Below, one piece after another: positions 12,370 through 22,526 of a DNA stretch of 64,000 nucleotides; position 1 is the first letter of the stretch, and each line of letters begins with the position of its first letter. The notes beneath the pieces are model-generated. The model saw nothing but the letters and a program-made list of their open reading frames with translations. It did not search any database and was not told the DNA's origin. This stretch comes from Anagrus nilaparvatae. Lineage: Eukaryota > Arthropoda > Insecta > Hymenoptera > Mymaridae. The translations under genes and the position numbers were made by a program. The stretch is taken from positions 496,001 through 560,000 of the forward strand of contig JAKSXM010000277.1 in assembly GCA_022575985.1 (NCBI GenBank), written 5' to 3'.

Positions 12370-13036
12370 ATTTGTAAAAAATGAACTTTTAAAGTAGCTA
12401 TATTTTGATCTAGAGTTCTCAAAACGCAATAACCCAGTGGTTTCTCTTTTTCATCATAAAATTTGAAGTGTCTCAAGTATTTTGAAACCTACTAGAGGAT
12501 TTTTTATTTATATACTTTTGAGAAATTCAAATTAAAAAAAAGGGGGGTTTTAGTGATATTTTAGCGATTTCTTACTCATAAAAAAAAATTTTTGATCCCA
12601 GAACCGGATCGCAAAATTTCCTATCCGGACCTAATAGGAAAACATTTTTCTTTTGATGCGAGATTTTTACAGAAAATATAAGAAAAATTTTCTCTCATTT
12701 ATTTTACTTTTTTTCTTCAAAGCCCGAGACACAAAAATCACCGCCAAAAATCGAGGATTTAAGCTTATGAGCTAAAAATTGACGTGGAGGCTAGTTTTTG
12801 GTAGTAATTTCACGAATAAAAAAAAATTTTGGTATTTTGTATTTTTTTATGGAAAACTTTTGAGACAAAATTTTTTTTTAATGTATTATCATATTCGAGA
12901 TATCGAGTAAAAACCTTATTTTCAGATATCAGCACTTTCATATAAATATATTTATAAATGAGGTTTTGCATACAAACCAGAGGCAGATAAAAGGTAGGGC
13001 GGGCTAAAAGGGGTCAATTTACCCCCTTTAGCGTTC
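12370..13036. other. Intergenic, no gene recognised
   Basis: AT-rich sequence without plausible coding exons. Confidence 0.4.
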
Positions 13037-13188
13037 AGTTTAATCAATGCCGGATTTAGACTTGTGGGGGCCTATAGGCACCCAATGTTAAAAAAATTTA
13101 TTGGGAGCCCTTTCTAATGGCCTAATTTTTGGAGACCTGTAGGCCGTGCCTACTGTCCCTATATGGTAAATCTAGCACTGAGTTTAAC
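13037..13188. mobile_element. hAT-like MITE with 8-bp target duplication
   Basis: The element proper is 13045-13180. Ends are CAATGCCGGATTTA and, inverted, CAGTGCTAGATTTA. It is flanked by AGTTTAAT (13037-13044) and AGTTTAAC (13181-13188), an 8-bp duplication with one mismatch, as expected for hAT. CAGKGCCGGATTTA-type ends are common in hAT elements. Confidence 0.65.
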
Positions 13189-13189
13189 C

Positions 13190-13869
13190 TTTCTTTAGCT
13201 AATTTTACCTTACATAATTAGCGAAAGACACCAATTTGACCCCTCCCCCCCCATCCCACCCAAAGAAATTTTAAGAAACTTTTTTAGCAAATATTTTGTT
13301 ATTTGCTTTCAAATGCACCCTCCCCCCCAAAAATTATAAAATATATTATACAAAATTTTAATGAAAACTAAAATTATCTTACTTTTGCTGATTAAGTTAA
13401 TTTAATGCCACGTCTCTTTCGATATCAACAAAAAATTAAGAAACAAATAAAAATAGTTAATTATAATTACTTTGATTTGTTCTTCTCACAGCTATAGAAT
13501 TTGGTAAAGTATCATGCGATAAAATTGTTCCTTCGTTTTGACAATATTGTAACTCATAATTAAAACTTTTTTTTTATGCAAATAATAAATATAAAAAAAT
13601 GAATAATAATTTTGTTAAAGTTAAGAATTTTAAGAATTAAAAATTTAATAACGACAGAATTTGGCTTCAAAACTATTATGTGTAAATATAATTAACAATT
13701 TTCAAAATAATAAAAAAAAGAGCATGCCTTATTTTTAATGGCTTATTTATAATAGAAATTATATATTCCAAGTAAAAATAAATATCCGCATTAAGAAATT
13801 TTTTTGCCTCGATACCATCAATTTTGCCCTCGATACCGAGGTCTTTTTCCTTGTTTAGGAGTAAAAGAC
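13190..13869. other. Intergenic, no gene recognised
   Basis: AT-rich sequence with C-rich tracts near 13240-13330. No coding signal. Confidence 0.4.
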
Positions 13870-14660
13870 GTGCTACTTTTCACTGGACATTCAAAATATT
13901 AAAAAATTAAATGAATATTATTTGAGCCAATCTTTACTTTTCTGGACTCGAGCCGTAAATATACTATATTGAAAAATGTTAATTTATATCCTTAAAATAA
14001 AATGATTTTCATAAAAAATAAGTATTTTTTAATAAATAAGGGTATACTTTTACATGGTCTTCTATTATATTTCTTAGCGCAAATGCTGAAAAATATTTAT
14101 TTTTTTGAATTTAGTTAATTTTTAGTTAGTTTTTTTAAGCAAATAAACCACGTAAATAAATTTTTAAATAACTTAGAGTGCAATTATCAGTATTATAGAA
14201 AGTTAGGTTATGTTATTCCAACAATCGTTAATAAACGATGTTACATGTGATTTATAATAAAAAATAATGATTTTATTATTATTAAAGTTTTAACTTTGTA
14301 AAAATTAATTTAATATTATTCGGTACAGAAATGCAAAAATAAATTTTGAATTTTAGCGCTATAACGAATCATAAGAAGAACATGTAAATTTACACCTCGT
14401 GAATCAATTTCTTATTCATATTCCCCGTTTTGAATAGCAGAAAACATGAAATTTTCAAACAGTTTTTCGAAAAAAAGTATTATGATAATAGTACGAAATA
14501 TTTAGAAAAAAATATTTGTTTTATATATTTGGGAGAAAAAAAAATTCGTCATTTTCTAGTTTCTTCGAATACTTGTCTGCTTAATTCCACCCCTTCACTT
14601 TAAAAAAAACCATCATTTGTTTTTTGTTTTAGCTTGCGTAAGCAAAAAAAATTTTTTTTT
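13870..14660 (+). repeat. Duplicated 5' block, copy 1 (promoter region of the 14.7 kb gene)
   Basis: About 790 bases closely matching 34970-35755. Shared landmarks are GAAAAATGTTAATTTATATCC, a copy of the TIR element, CATATTCCCCGTTT, ACGAAATATTTA and CCACCCCTTCACT, ending in TTTTAGCTTGCGTAA. Each copy sits directly upstream of a small ORF with its own ATG (14688 and 35858). The conserved stretch nearest the ATGs is a natural promoter/5'UTR candidate. Confidence 0.7.
14047..14388. mobile_element. TIR element, copy B
   Basis: Ends TTTTACATGGTCTTCTATTA and, inverted, ATTTACATGTTCTTCTTATG. Same family as copies at 10566 and 35110. It lies inside the duplicated promoter block, so copies B and C descend from one insertion that was duplicated with its surroundings. 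Confidence 0.65.
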
Positions 14661-14687
14661 TCTTTTCTTGTTATTAAAAAAGTCATA

Positions 14688-15452
14688 ATGAGTTCAACAG
14701 AAGAAAAATTTTTTAAAATGTATTTACAAAAAAATAAACAATTATTTGACCAATGGATGAAAATAGTAGAAATGGGAGTAAGACCTTTATACTACGAGAA
14801 AACTTTTATAAAGTTTGTAAGAGAATATAACAAATATGTATCAGGTTTTGAGGAAGAAAAACTCACCCCGGGGCAAATGTATAAGGTATTTTTAATTTTT
14901 TTAATTTAATTTGTAGCATATAAACCAATTTTATTTTTAAATACTATTTATGATGATAAAAATAAAATAAATAGCTGGTTTCTAAAAAAGGGTAATAATT
15001 TGGTTTTGATATTGAATGGAGTTGTTTACACGAGGCAGCAAACTAAAGGCGAACCCAGCATTTTTTCCTGTTATTTAAAGCATACTTTTACATATTAAGG
15101 GCAAAAAATGCGTCCATATGGGTTAGAAAATAGCGTTCAAAATTATGATATTGCTTTATAGTTTTCTGATTAAATACTTAAAAGATTTAATTGAATATTA
15201 CATAACAATAATTGTTATAAGGTTAAAAAATACCTTATAATTTTAATACTCTTGTTTTTTTTTTTTTTTTTTTTTAGTTTATTTATTATCTTACTTTACT
15301 TTAAACTGCATAAATAATTTTAACAACGTATACAACAATTTGGTTTAATTTATTACGTTGTTATTAATGGATATAATTTTAAGGAAAGCTTTTTTTTTTT
15401 CTTTTAGATGTTTTTCGCAAAAGGATGGATTGGTCCCCAGGAAGAAATTTAA
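14688..15452 (+). CDS. Small two-exon protein, lineage-specific family (80 aa)
   Basis: Exon 1 14688-14885 and exon 2 15408-15452, with phase-0 junction AAG|GTATTT and TTTTAG|ATG. The protein (80 residues) starts MSSTEEKFFKMYLQKN and ends FFAKGWIGPQEEI. It is mostly helical and charged, with no signal peptide or membrane segment. It is related to the 94-residue product at 38824: both start MSS, share the exon break, and keep a pattern of L..N...L...W......G...Y....F.....(E/Q)(Y/F)N. No known family was recognised. The upstream 790 bases are shared with the small gene at 35858. An in-frame non-ATG extension upstream is ignored because the ATG at 14688 aligns with the paralogue start. Confidence 0.55.
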
Positions 15453-15795
15453 CAGAACAAAAATAAATTATAATTTTAGTAAAATATAGTTACAATAAAA
15501 AATATTAAATTTAATTTTTATTAATAGGTATTATTGAAATATAAATTTTGTTAAGAGATCTGTTATAATTTGTAAAATAAATGTTTATTTAAAAAATTTT
15601 TAACTTTTTTAAATTGCAATTTAAAAAAAATATTTATTTATTATTTTTCTTTTTTTTTAAGTATATCTATCACACTATAATCCTATATGTTTTAAAATGC
15701 ATTTTTTAATGCTTATTTAAATTTTTTTTAAAAATAAGTACAGTGCTTTTTTTTTTGAAATAAACGAAAATATTAAAAATTAATACACTTAAAAA
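15453..15795. other. Intergenic, nothing recognised
   Basis: AT-rich spacer between the small gene and the convergent F-box fragment. Confidence 0.4.
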
Positions 15796-16287
15796 CTAAC
15801 AATCATCAACATGTTTAACAGTTTTCAATAATAACTTAGAATATTTACTTGAATCTACATGGTTTTTAACTATTTCAGCATAAAATCGACTTATTTGGTT
15901 AATAATAATTTCAAAAATATGTTTATCTTTCCGATTAATTTTTAAATCATTTGCAACTTCTAAAAACTTTTCACTATAATTTCCATTTTCAGTACAATAA
16001 ATGTAAAGTTTTTGTAAATTTGGTAAATTACGAATTAAATAAATTAAGTTTTCATCAGTTGCTCCATTACCTGTGATATTAAGACTGGTCAAATTTTTTT
16101 AGAAGTCCAAAAATGTTAATTAAACAGTCATTATTTAGACTGTTAATGTTTATTTCATCTTGTGTTGAAGAATTATTGGACTCCAATGTTTTAAATGTTT
16201 GTTTCCTAAAATAAAAAATGTGCGATTAAAAAAAAATTAAATGAATAATACTTATTCATCGTTTATATTAATCTTACCTGAACTCAT
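15796..16287 (-). pseudogene. F-box/LRR pseudogene with internal deletion
   Basis: A short first exon (16278-16287, ATGAGTTCAG then GTAAGA) is followed by a segment with the start of the F-box (SLNNDCLINIFGLLKK). It then passes out of frame directly into leucine-rich C-terminal sequence (LTSLNITGNGATDENL ... PNLQKLYIYC), ending KTVKHVDDC. Family members at 30.0-30.7 kb and 31.7-33.3 kb have more than 100 residues between these parts, so a deletion of the central region is inferred. In intact members the F-box would bind Skp1 in an SCF ubiquitin ligase and the LRRs would choose targets. Confidence 0.6.
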
Positions 16288-16831
16288 TTTGATTAATTAA
16301 AAAAGCCTTTATGCACCAATGATTAATGACTTCAACTAGCTATAAAAAATATTACCTATAACAGAATACAGAAAATAATTTTTATCATTGCCATAACTAA
16401 ATAAAAAATTACGAGTTTTTAAAATTTAAAAACAACCTATGTAAAATAATTCAAAAAATTATTATTTAAATAATTCAACAATAATTTAATAAATGATTTT
16501 AATTTTATAGTTAAGTTTTATTTCTTATAAGAATCTTTATGAATTATCTTTAGTTAAATTTTCAAAATTTTATTAGTTAAAATTGTATCTCAAAACTGTA
16601 TATCCAAATCCAATATGGCTATTTGAATATCATATTCAATATGTCTACTGAAACATGATTGAATAATATTGCGTTATAGGGATCAAATATCCTGCGATAT
16701 GTAAACATGAATATAAATGGTTGGTATCAGGAATGAACATTATTTAAATTTATGTTTTTTAACAATTTGAATTATTTTCCAAGGTATTTGTATTAGAAAA
16801 CTCGTTTTATTTAATAAAATCATAATTTCAA

Positions 16832-19262
16832 CCTTTGCGATGATTATTTATACCTTGACCACTGAATGGGTATAAACTTCTGACTTGAGGAACCAATCGA
16901 TCTTCTAAAATTGTTCTTTGTTCTAATCGCTCAGTCACTTCATCTACCCATTCATATTGAGGAACTAATCGAACTTCTTCAGCTAATAAAAAAAATCTCA
17001 TTAAAATGTTTTCTTGCCATATAAAAAATTTTGTTTTAATTTAAAAACGGGATTAAAAATATACTACAATAAAAATGAAAATTTTAATTGAATACTAAAT
17101 GTACTACTTACTCCACTCTTCTTGTTCTGTCTCAGCAACAGGTTCAGGTTCTGCAGCTGATAATTAAAGAGTTGAAATTTCAGCTTTTATTAATTTTTCA
17201 GCCTAAGTATTTAATGATTGTACATCTCCTTTATATGCATTTAATTCACCTTCAAGATCCTTATGCCTCTGTAACAATGCTTGAGCACTAGGCTCGTCAA
17301 CTCCATAATCATCATATGTAACAATAGTGATTTTTTCATTCATCCAAGAATCAGTTTCATTAGCGTCAGTATAAAATTGGAATGCTTCTGCTGCATCATG
17401 TAATTGTTTTTTTTCTTAAAGCAAACTAATTCTTCTAAAACTTTCCAATGCTCCATTAATGAATCCATTTGATTTTGTACTTCAAGTGCACATGGACGTT
17501 TGTCAATAATGAACTTCTTTTCTGCTTGACATAACTGATCAGATTTAGGTCTTTCGACTTTTATTTCATTTTGAAGAGCTTTGTGTTTTTGTTGCAACCA
17601 AATTACAGCTCTTAGATCTTTGGCAATAATTTTTGTTTTACATATTCTCTGCTTTTCCAGAATCCACGATTCTTCATCTTCATGATCTTGTAAAAAGTGA
17701 TAAAAGTTTCTAGCATCTTCTAAACGAAGTTTACGTTCTTTGCTATTTTCGATTAGCTCGTCATATGCTTTATTAAATTGTCCTAATTTATTTTGAAGTA
17801 ATAATGCTTTTTTACTTAATGGTTCTGTTAAATGTTGAGCTGCTTGCCTAGCAAGTCTCCTCTGACTTTCTCCAATAGCTGTTACTTGAAGTTCTTGTAA
17901 ACCATGTTTTTGTAAAAGATCTTCAACTCCTAATAAATGTGGTCCAACATCTGTACTTTGGAAGTTAATTTGTAATTCTTGGATTGTAGCTAATAAAGTT
18001 TCTATTTCTCTGATTAAACTCATTAAAGAACATAAAGTAGATAAATTTGTTTTATGATGATCTAGTAAAGCTAAAAGTTCTTTCCACCTGAGTAAAACTT
18101 CTCGCTCTCTTGCCTTAACTCTTTCTAATCCATGATAATTTTCTCTAACTAATTCTTCTGACATATTTGTTAAATCATAAAATCTTTCTTCTCTAGCTAA
18201 AATATCAGCACTTATGGCTTCATGTTTTTTAACCGTCGCATCAACTTGTGCTAAATTACTACCATATCTTTAATCTGAAAGCACTTGTATCATTTCGTTA
18301 AGATAACCTTCCCTAAGTTCACTTTTTCTTTCAATTTTATAATTTAATTGTTGTAATCTTTTTTGACGTAAAAGTTCTGTACATAATGCAACTTCTCTTC
18401 TATGTTCAGCTCTAATTCAATCCAATTTCTTTCTAAATCGTTAACTAATAAACCTTCTTGTGGTATAAATCCTGGTTGATTTACTGACTTTAATTTTGTA
18501 TTTATATTAAAATAAAGTGCTTCAATTTCTAATCTTTCTTTATATTTTGGTGGTTTCTCGACAGTACAATGTTGTTTAAATGCAAATAAATCACATTGAA
18601 TACCTTCTAATGAATTTCTATAATTTCTATCTTCAATAACTTTTATTTTTTCTTTTATCCATTCTAATAATTTAGTCATTAATTTAGCATAAAGTAGTTT
18701 CATCTTATCAGTATTCATAATTTTGTTGACAATCTAAAAAACAAAAATTAAAAAATTGAATATATTTTTAAAAAAGTTGAATAAAAATAAAAATACATAC
18801 ATTTGCAATTCTTTTTCCACTTTTTATTTCATTCTTCATTCTGGCAAAAGTATGATAATAAGATGCAACATATGTAATAATTGATTTTTCATCAGGTCTT
18901 GCTGTATCAACATCTTGGACATCGAGTAAACGTGGTATACCAAGCTCAGAATTAGCAACATCAAATGTATGATTAAGGTTATTAATATTTTTATCAAATT
19001 GTAAATCAGACCATGTAAATAATTCTGGACGATGTGAATGTAAAAGTGCATTAAAACCCAAACCACTTCTCCAAGATCCTATTAAAATATTAATTTTATT
19101 ATTATATCGAATAAGTATGCATGAGTTAATTAATAAAATTACCTGTAAAATCTTGTATATTAACACCAGTATAACCATTTGTTTTTCTTTGAAACCATAA
19201 TAATAATGCATCTTTAGCTGATTTCTTTTCACTACTTTCATTTTCTTCAACATCAATTTCAA
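16832..19262 (-). pseudogene. kst: Beta-heavy spectrin (karst) fragment
   Basis: The 5' end is at the right. Exons about 19262-19141 and 19080-18800 encode the second calponin-homology (actin-binding) domain ([47 protein letters not shown]). Then come linker (18718 down; PPKYKERLEIEALYF), the first spectrin repeats (18164-17400; ENYHGLERVKARE, LLALLDHHKTNL, RNFYHFLQDHEDEESW) and a segment with the SH3 start (VPQVRSLYPFSGQG, about 16880). An SH3 among the early repeats is typical of beta-heavy spectrin, an apical membrane cytoskeleton protein. Lesions: frameshift near 18400, stops near 18270 and 17200, and others. The first CH domain is missing; a Gypsy LTR begins 62 bases beyond. Introns are retained, so this is not a processed copy. 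Confidence 0.85.
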
Positions 19263-19323
19263 TTTCTTGAATTCAAAATTTTAAAATTATTGTGTATATT
19301 TAATCTAGTATTAATCTTGGTAG

Positions 19324-19946
19324 TGTAACGGCTGGCAAAGCAAAAGGCCAGCTTTACCAAAAGTCATCGACCAAGAGTTATCTTGCGTCGATTAAACAGA
19401 AATTCAAAGATATTAATTCACAAATACAATATGTAAAAACGAAAGTAAGCTGGGACTTATGTAAGGCATCGGACTACGTAATAACGAGGTCAACCACAAA
19501 AAAGAGAAACTGGGTCCTGTTTGGAGATCCATGATGCCCCACAAAACCAGCTCAACAACAAATCATATAAATACTGCCGAATTTGTCAGAACAGCATTCG
19601 ATCTCCGGTCGAGCTTCCGAACAGTCGCAAATCATCTATCTTAAACCTCTATTTTCGCTACTACTCTAATAATCTGTTTGACTTATAATTATTTATTGTA
19701 CTTTAACTTGTAAACCATTTAATCATTTATTCTATAATAAACTATAAGTTTTAATCAAAGGTATTAAGATTTATTCAGTAAACATAGTCCTAAACAATTG
19801 TCCTTTTAATACAGTTTTGCCTTATTCCTTACGGGAATTTGTCGCTAGTAGTTGAATCCAACATAAAATATATTAAAGTAATAAAATCCAGTATAAAACA
19901 TAGTAAAATCAGTTTGTAATCGGTACGAAAACCTTTAACCGTTACA
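19324..19946 (+). repeat. 5' LTR of the Gypsy element
   Basis: 623 bases with perfect 8-base inverted ends TGTAACGG and CCGTTACA. It is followed directly by the primer-binding-site candidate. No second copy lies in the window. Confidence 0.8.
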
Positions 19947-19964
19947 TGGGGGCCCATCATCCGG
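19947..19964 (+). promoter_or_regulatory. Candidate tRNA primer-binding site
   Basis: TGGGGGCCCATCATCCGG starts at the base after the LTR, where reverse transcription is primed. The first seven bases match the complement of the tRNA-Pro 3' end (TGGGGGC), but the rest diverges from that tRNA as I know it, so the tRNA is not assigned. Confidence 0.5.
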
Positions 19965-20089
19965 ACGAACTGTATTAAGGAGACAAGGTTTAAGATTTTC
20001 TTTTTACTACTTTATTACTCTGCTATTTTCACTTTATTTATACTAAAGTTATAAAAACGCAAGTTTTTACAAAATAACTTTAATCATAT

Positions 20090-20360
20090 TTCAAAGTCGA
20101 CGGGGAAACATCAAGTTTTCACAAACCGGGCAAATACACAGGTATTTGCAGACTAAGAAATATACAATTTTGTTCTTTAGTTGACGGGGAAACGTCAAGT
20201 TTCTGTCAACCGGGCAAATACAAAGGTATTTGCAAACTAAAGACCTTTCTTTTCAAAAAAACACTTTCTATTTTTCTATTTTTGTAAAAGTTTTACTGAC
20301 GAGGAGGTATCAAGCCTTCATTAAATCGGGTCAATACAACGGTATTGGCAAGTAATTCTT
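20090..20360 (+). repeat. Three leader repeats with hairpins
   Basis: Three related blocks begin near 20098 (GACGGGGAAACATCAAG), 20182 (GACGGGGAAACGTCAAG) and 20297 (GACGAGGAGGTATCAAG). Each is followed by a CCGGGCAAATACA-type and a GGTATTTGCA-type arm (CGGGTCAATACA and GGTATTGGCA in the third), which pair as a short hairpin. They lie in the 5' leader before gag, where packaging signals or insulators occur in other retroelements. Function here is unknown. Confidence 0.7.
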
Positions 20361-20420
20361 TTGTAGAATCAAAATATACGTCATACTTTCACTCTTAAAC
20401 TAAAAACTCTTACTTTCAAA

Positions 20421-22526
20421 ATGAGCGCACTTAACAGACTAGCCAATCTTTACGAAAGTAAAGACGCTATGACAGAAAAAGCTTACGACATATTAACCGG
20501 TAACGCACCGGCAGACTTGGGCGAAATAAGCGAAATAGGGTTTACAGAATTAATAAAAAAATACCAAAAATACTATAAAGAACACACAAGCAAACTAGCT
20601 AACGTACCGGACCAATCCCTTATCGAAACATTAAAAGGTTCTTCCTCAGAAGAAAAAGTGAAAAAATTAGTTAAAGACACAACTTTCGTCAATATCTTAA
20701 AAGAGTTAATTTCTAACAATATTGACCCTTCAGATATTATTAACATATTATTAGATGTAGAAAAAGGAGAAAATCCTTTAAACATTTACTTAGATTCACG
20801 TTTAAAAAAAATATTTAAAAAACATTGCAAATTATCTAAAGACCACATAGACCCATCCACTTCCGATTATATCAAATATCTAGCAAATAAAGTAATAAAC
20901 GAGTCAACTGACGGGAAATTAACTGTACCAGCAGAAGAACTTTTCAATGTATTAGAAGTAGGGGACGAAGAACAAGAGTTGTTAGAAAAAGCACTAAAAA
21001 ACTATGAAACATGTGCAATATTAATAGAGTTATACAACAACGACCTAAAACCAGAACTACTAATCTCGGAGCTATCAGTAGAAATCGAAATGATAGAAAT
21101 AGAAAATTCTCATTATACCAACACTCCAGTTTTACCCCGAAAACCAAAGAAAATAGCCTTCAATTTAGATGCAACCGAATTCTATAATGAAAAATTTGGG
21201 GTAAGTCAAACAAACGAAAGTCAATATCAAACTTTTCAGGACACTACTACTCAAAGAGAAAATTTGACACATCAGCAAAGTACAAACTTCGCTCACAGTA
21301 CTAATTACAGGCCAAATAGAAGCACCATACCAGTAAGAACACCGTGCTCTACAATGTATTATACATCAGAAAATATAGAAGAATCATGCAGGTTTTGTAA
21401 CCTTACTCATGGGCAAAATAATTGCCGATACTCAAGACCAACCATGGAAAACCGTACTAATAACACAAGATCAATCTACGGCCAAAACTCAAGCTTAGCA
21501 AAAATTAGGCCATTTTCAATAAAAGACACTTTAGAAATGATACCAAAATTCAGTGGTAGAGCAGAAGAACTAGAAGCCTTTGTCATAGGATGTGGCCGAG
21601 CCCGGAATATGATTCCGCCGGAAAATGAATATGAACTTACTCAACTAATACAAACTAGATTATTAGGCGAGGCAAGTAGGGCCACACTGGACCAAACCTT
21701 CGGTAATGTAAATAAGCTAACGGAATTCATGGAATTTGCTTTTGGGCATCCAAAAACGTCAAACGAACTAAATGGCGAGTTATCACAACTCAGGCAAAAG
21801 GAAAAGGAAACAATCATAATTTTTGCTAATAAAATTAAAGAAGTAGGCCGCAAGATCAAAAAAGCAAGGTTAATAGAAGGCAGACACACTGACGACGATG
21901 AAATAGAAAGAGATCTGACTAGATTCTTTCTTAAAGGTATGAGATTCGAAATACGTAATAGAATAATTCCTTATACCTCACTCGAAGATAATATAAAAGA
22001 GGCTATAAGAGTAGAAAGAGACACGTGTGTATACGAAGAAGTGAAAGTTGCGGACAAAGAAGTAAAAGTCGTCAACACAAGTAACAAAGCGAGATGCCAA
22101 ATATGCAATTCTGACCAACATCTCGCCTCCGAATGTGAAAAAATAACTGTAAAGCAAAATAATGACAAAAATAAACCAGTACAGTGTCAAATATGCAACA
22201 AACTGTACCATTCAGCTGCAGACTGCAGGTCACGTCTAAAATGTAATCATTGCGGTAAAACAGGTCACGAAATTGATAAGTGCTATTCCAACCCAGCGAA
22301 CAAAAAGCCAAACATTCAACCAAGCAATAATACCAGTTCAACCCCGGCAAGGTCAAATAGAGATGCCGGAATAGAATGTCACTATTGTCACAAAATAGGC
22401 CATAGAATTGCAGTTTGCAGAAAAAGAATAAATTCCGAAAGAAATTCCCAACAGAACCAGGGAAACGCCAACAGCCAACCGACTACGGGCGCGGATCGGG
22501 AGGCAGCAGCTGTTCAGCAGAATTAA
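20421..22526 (+). CDS. gag: Gag polyprotein with four CCHC zinc knuckles
   Basis: 701 residues. The N-terminal half is helical and charged (matrix/capsid-like), and the middle segment IPKFSGRAEELEAFV...LTQLIQTRLLGEA is typical of Ty3/Gypsy capsid (GAG pre-domain). Four zinc knuckles of form C-X2-C-X4-H-X4-C follow near the C-terminus: CQICNSDQHLASEC, CQICNKLYHSAADC, CNHCGKTGHEIDKC and CHYCHKIGHRIAVC. Four is more than the usual one or two. Gag forms the particle and binds RNA. The last 112 bases overlap pol in the -1 frame, with a slippery heptamer inside the overlap. The ATG at 20421 is the first in frame after the leader repeats. Confidence 0.9.
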   Translation: MSALNRLANLYESKDAMTEKAYDILTGNAPADLGEISEIGFTELIKKYQKYYKEHTSKLANVPDQSLIETLKGSSSEEKVKKLVKDTTFVNILKELISNNIDPSDIINILLDVEKGENPLNIYLDSRLKKIFKKHCKLSKDHIDPSTSDYIKYLANKVINESTDGKLTVPAEELFNVLEVGDEEQELLEKALKNYETCAILIELYNNDLKPELLISELSVEIEMIEIENSHYTNTPVLPRKPKKIAFNLDATEFYNEKFGVSQTNESQYQTFQDTTTQRENLTHQQSTNFAHSTNYRPNRSTIPVRTPCSTMYYTSENIEESCRFCNLTHGQNNCRYSRPTMENRTNNTRSIYGQNSSLAKIRPFSIKDTLEMIPKFSGRAEELEAFVIGCGRARNMIPPENEYELTQLIQTRLLGEASRATLDQTFGNVNKLTEFMEFAFGHPKTSNELNGELSQLRQKEKETIIIFANKIKEVGRKIKKARLIEGRHTDDDEIERDLTRFFLKGMRFEIRNRIIPYTSLEDNIKEAIRVERDTCVYEEVKVADKEVKVVNTSNKARCQICNSDQHLASECEKITVKQNNDKNKPVQCQICNKLYHSAADCRSRLKCNHCGKTGHEIDKCYSNPANKKPNIQPSNNTSSTPARSNRDAGIECHYCHKIGHRIAVCRKRINSERNSQQNQGNANSQPTTGADREAAAVQQN

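Noticed and set aside
20090..20360. Spaced repeats that could suggest a CRISPR-like array
   Set aside because: Only three diverged units with unequal spacing inside a retroelement leader in eukaryotic DNA.
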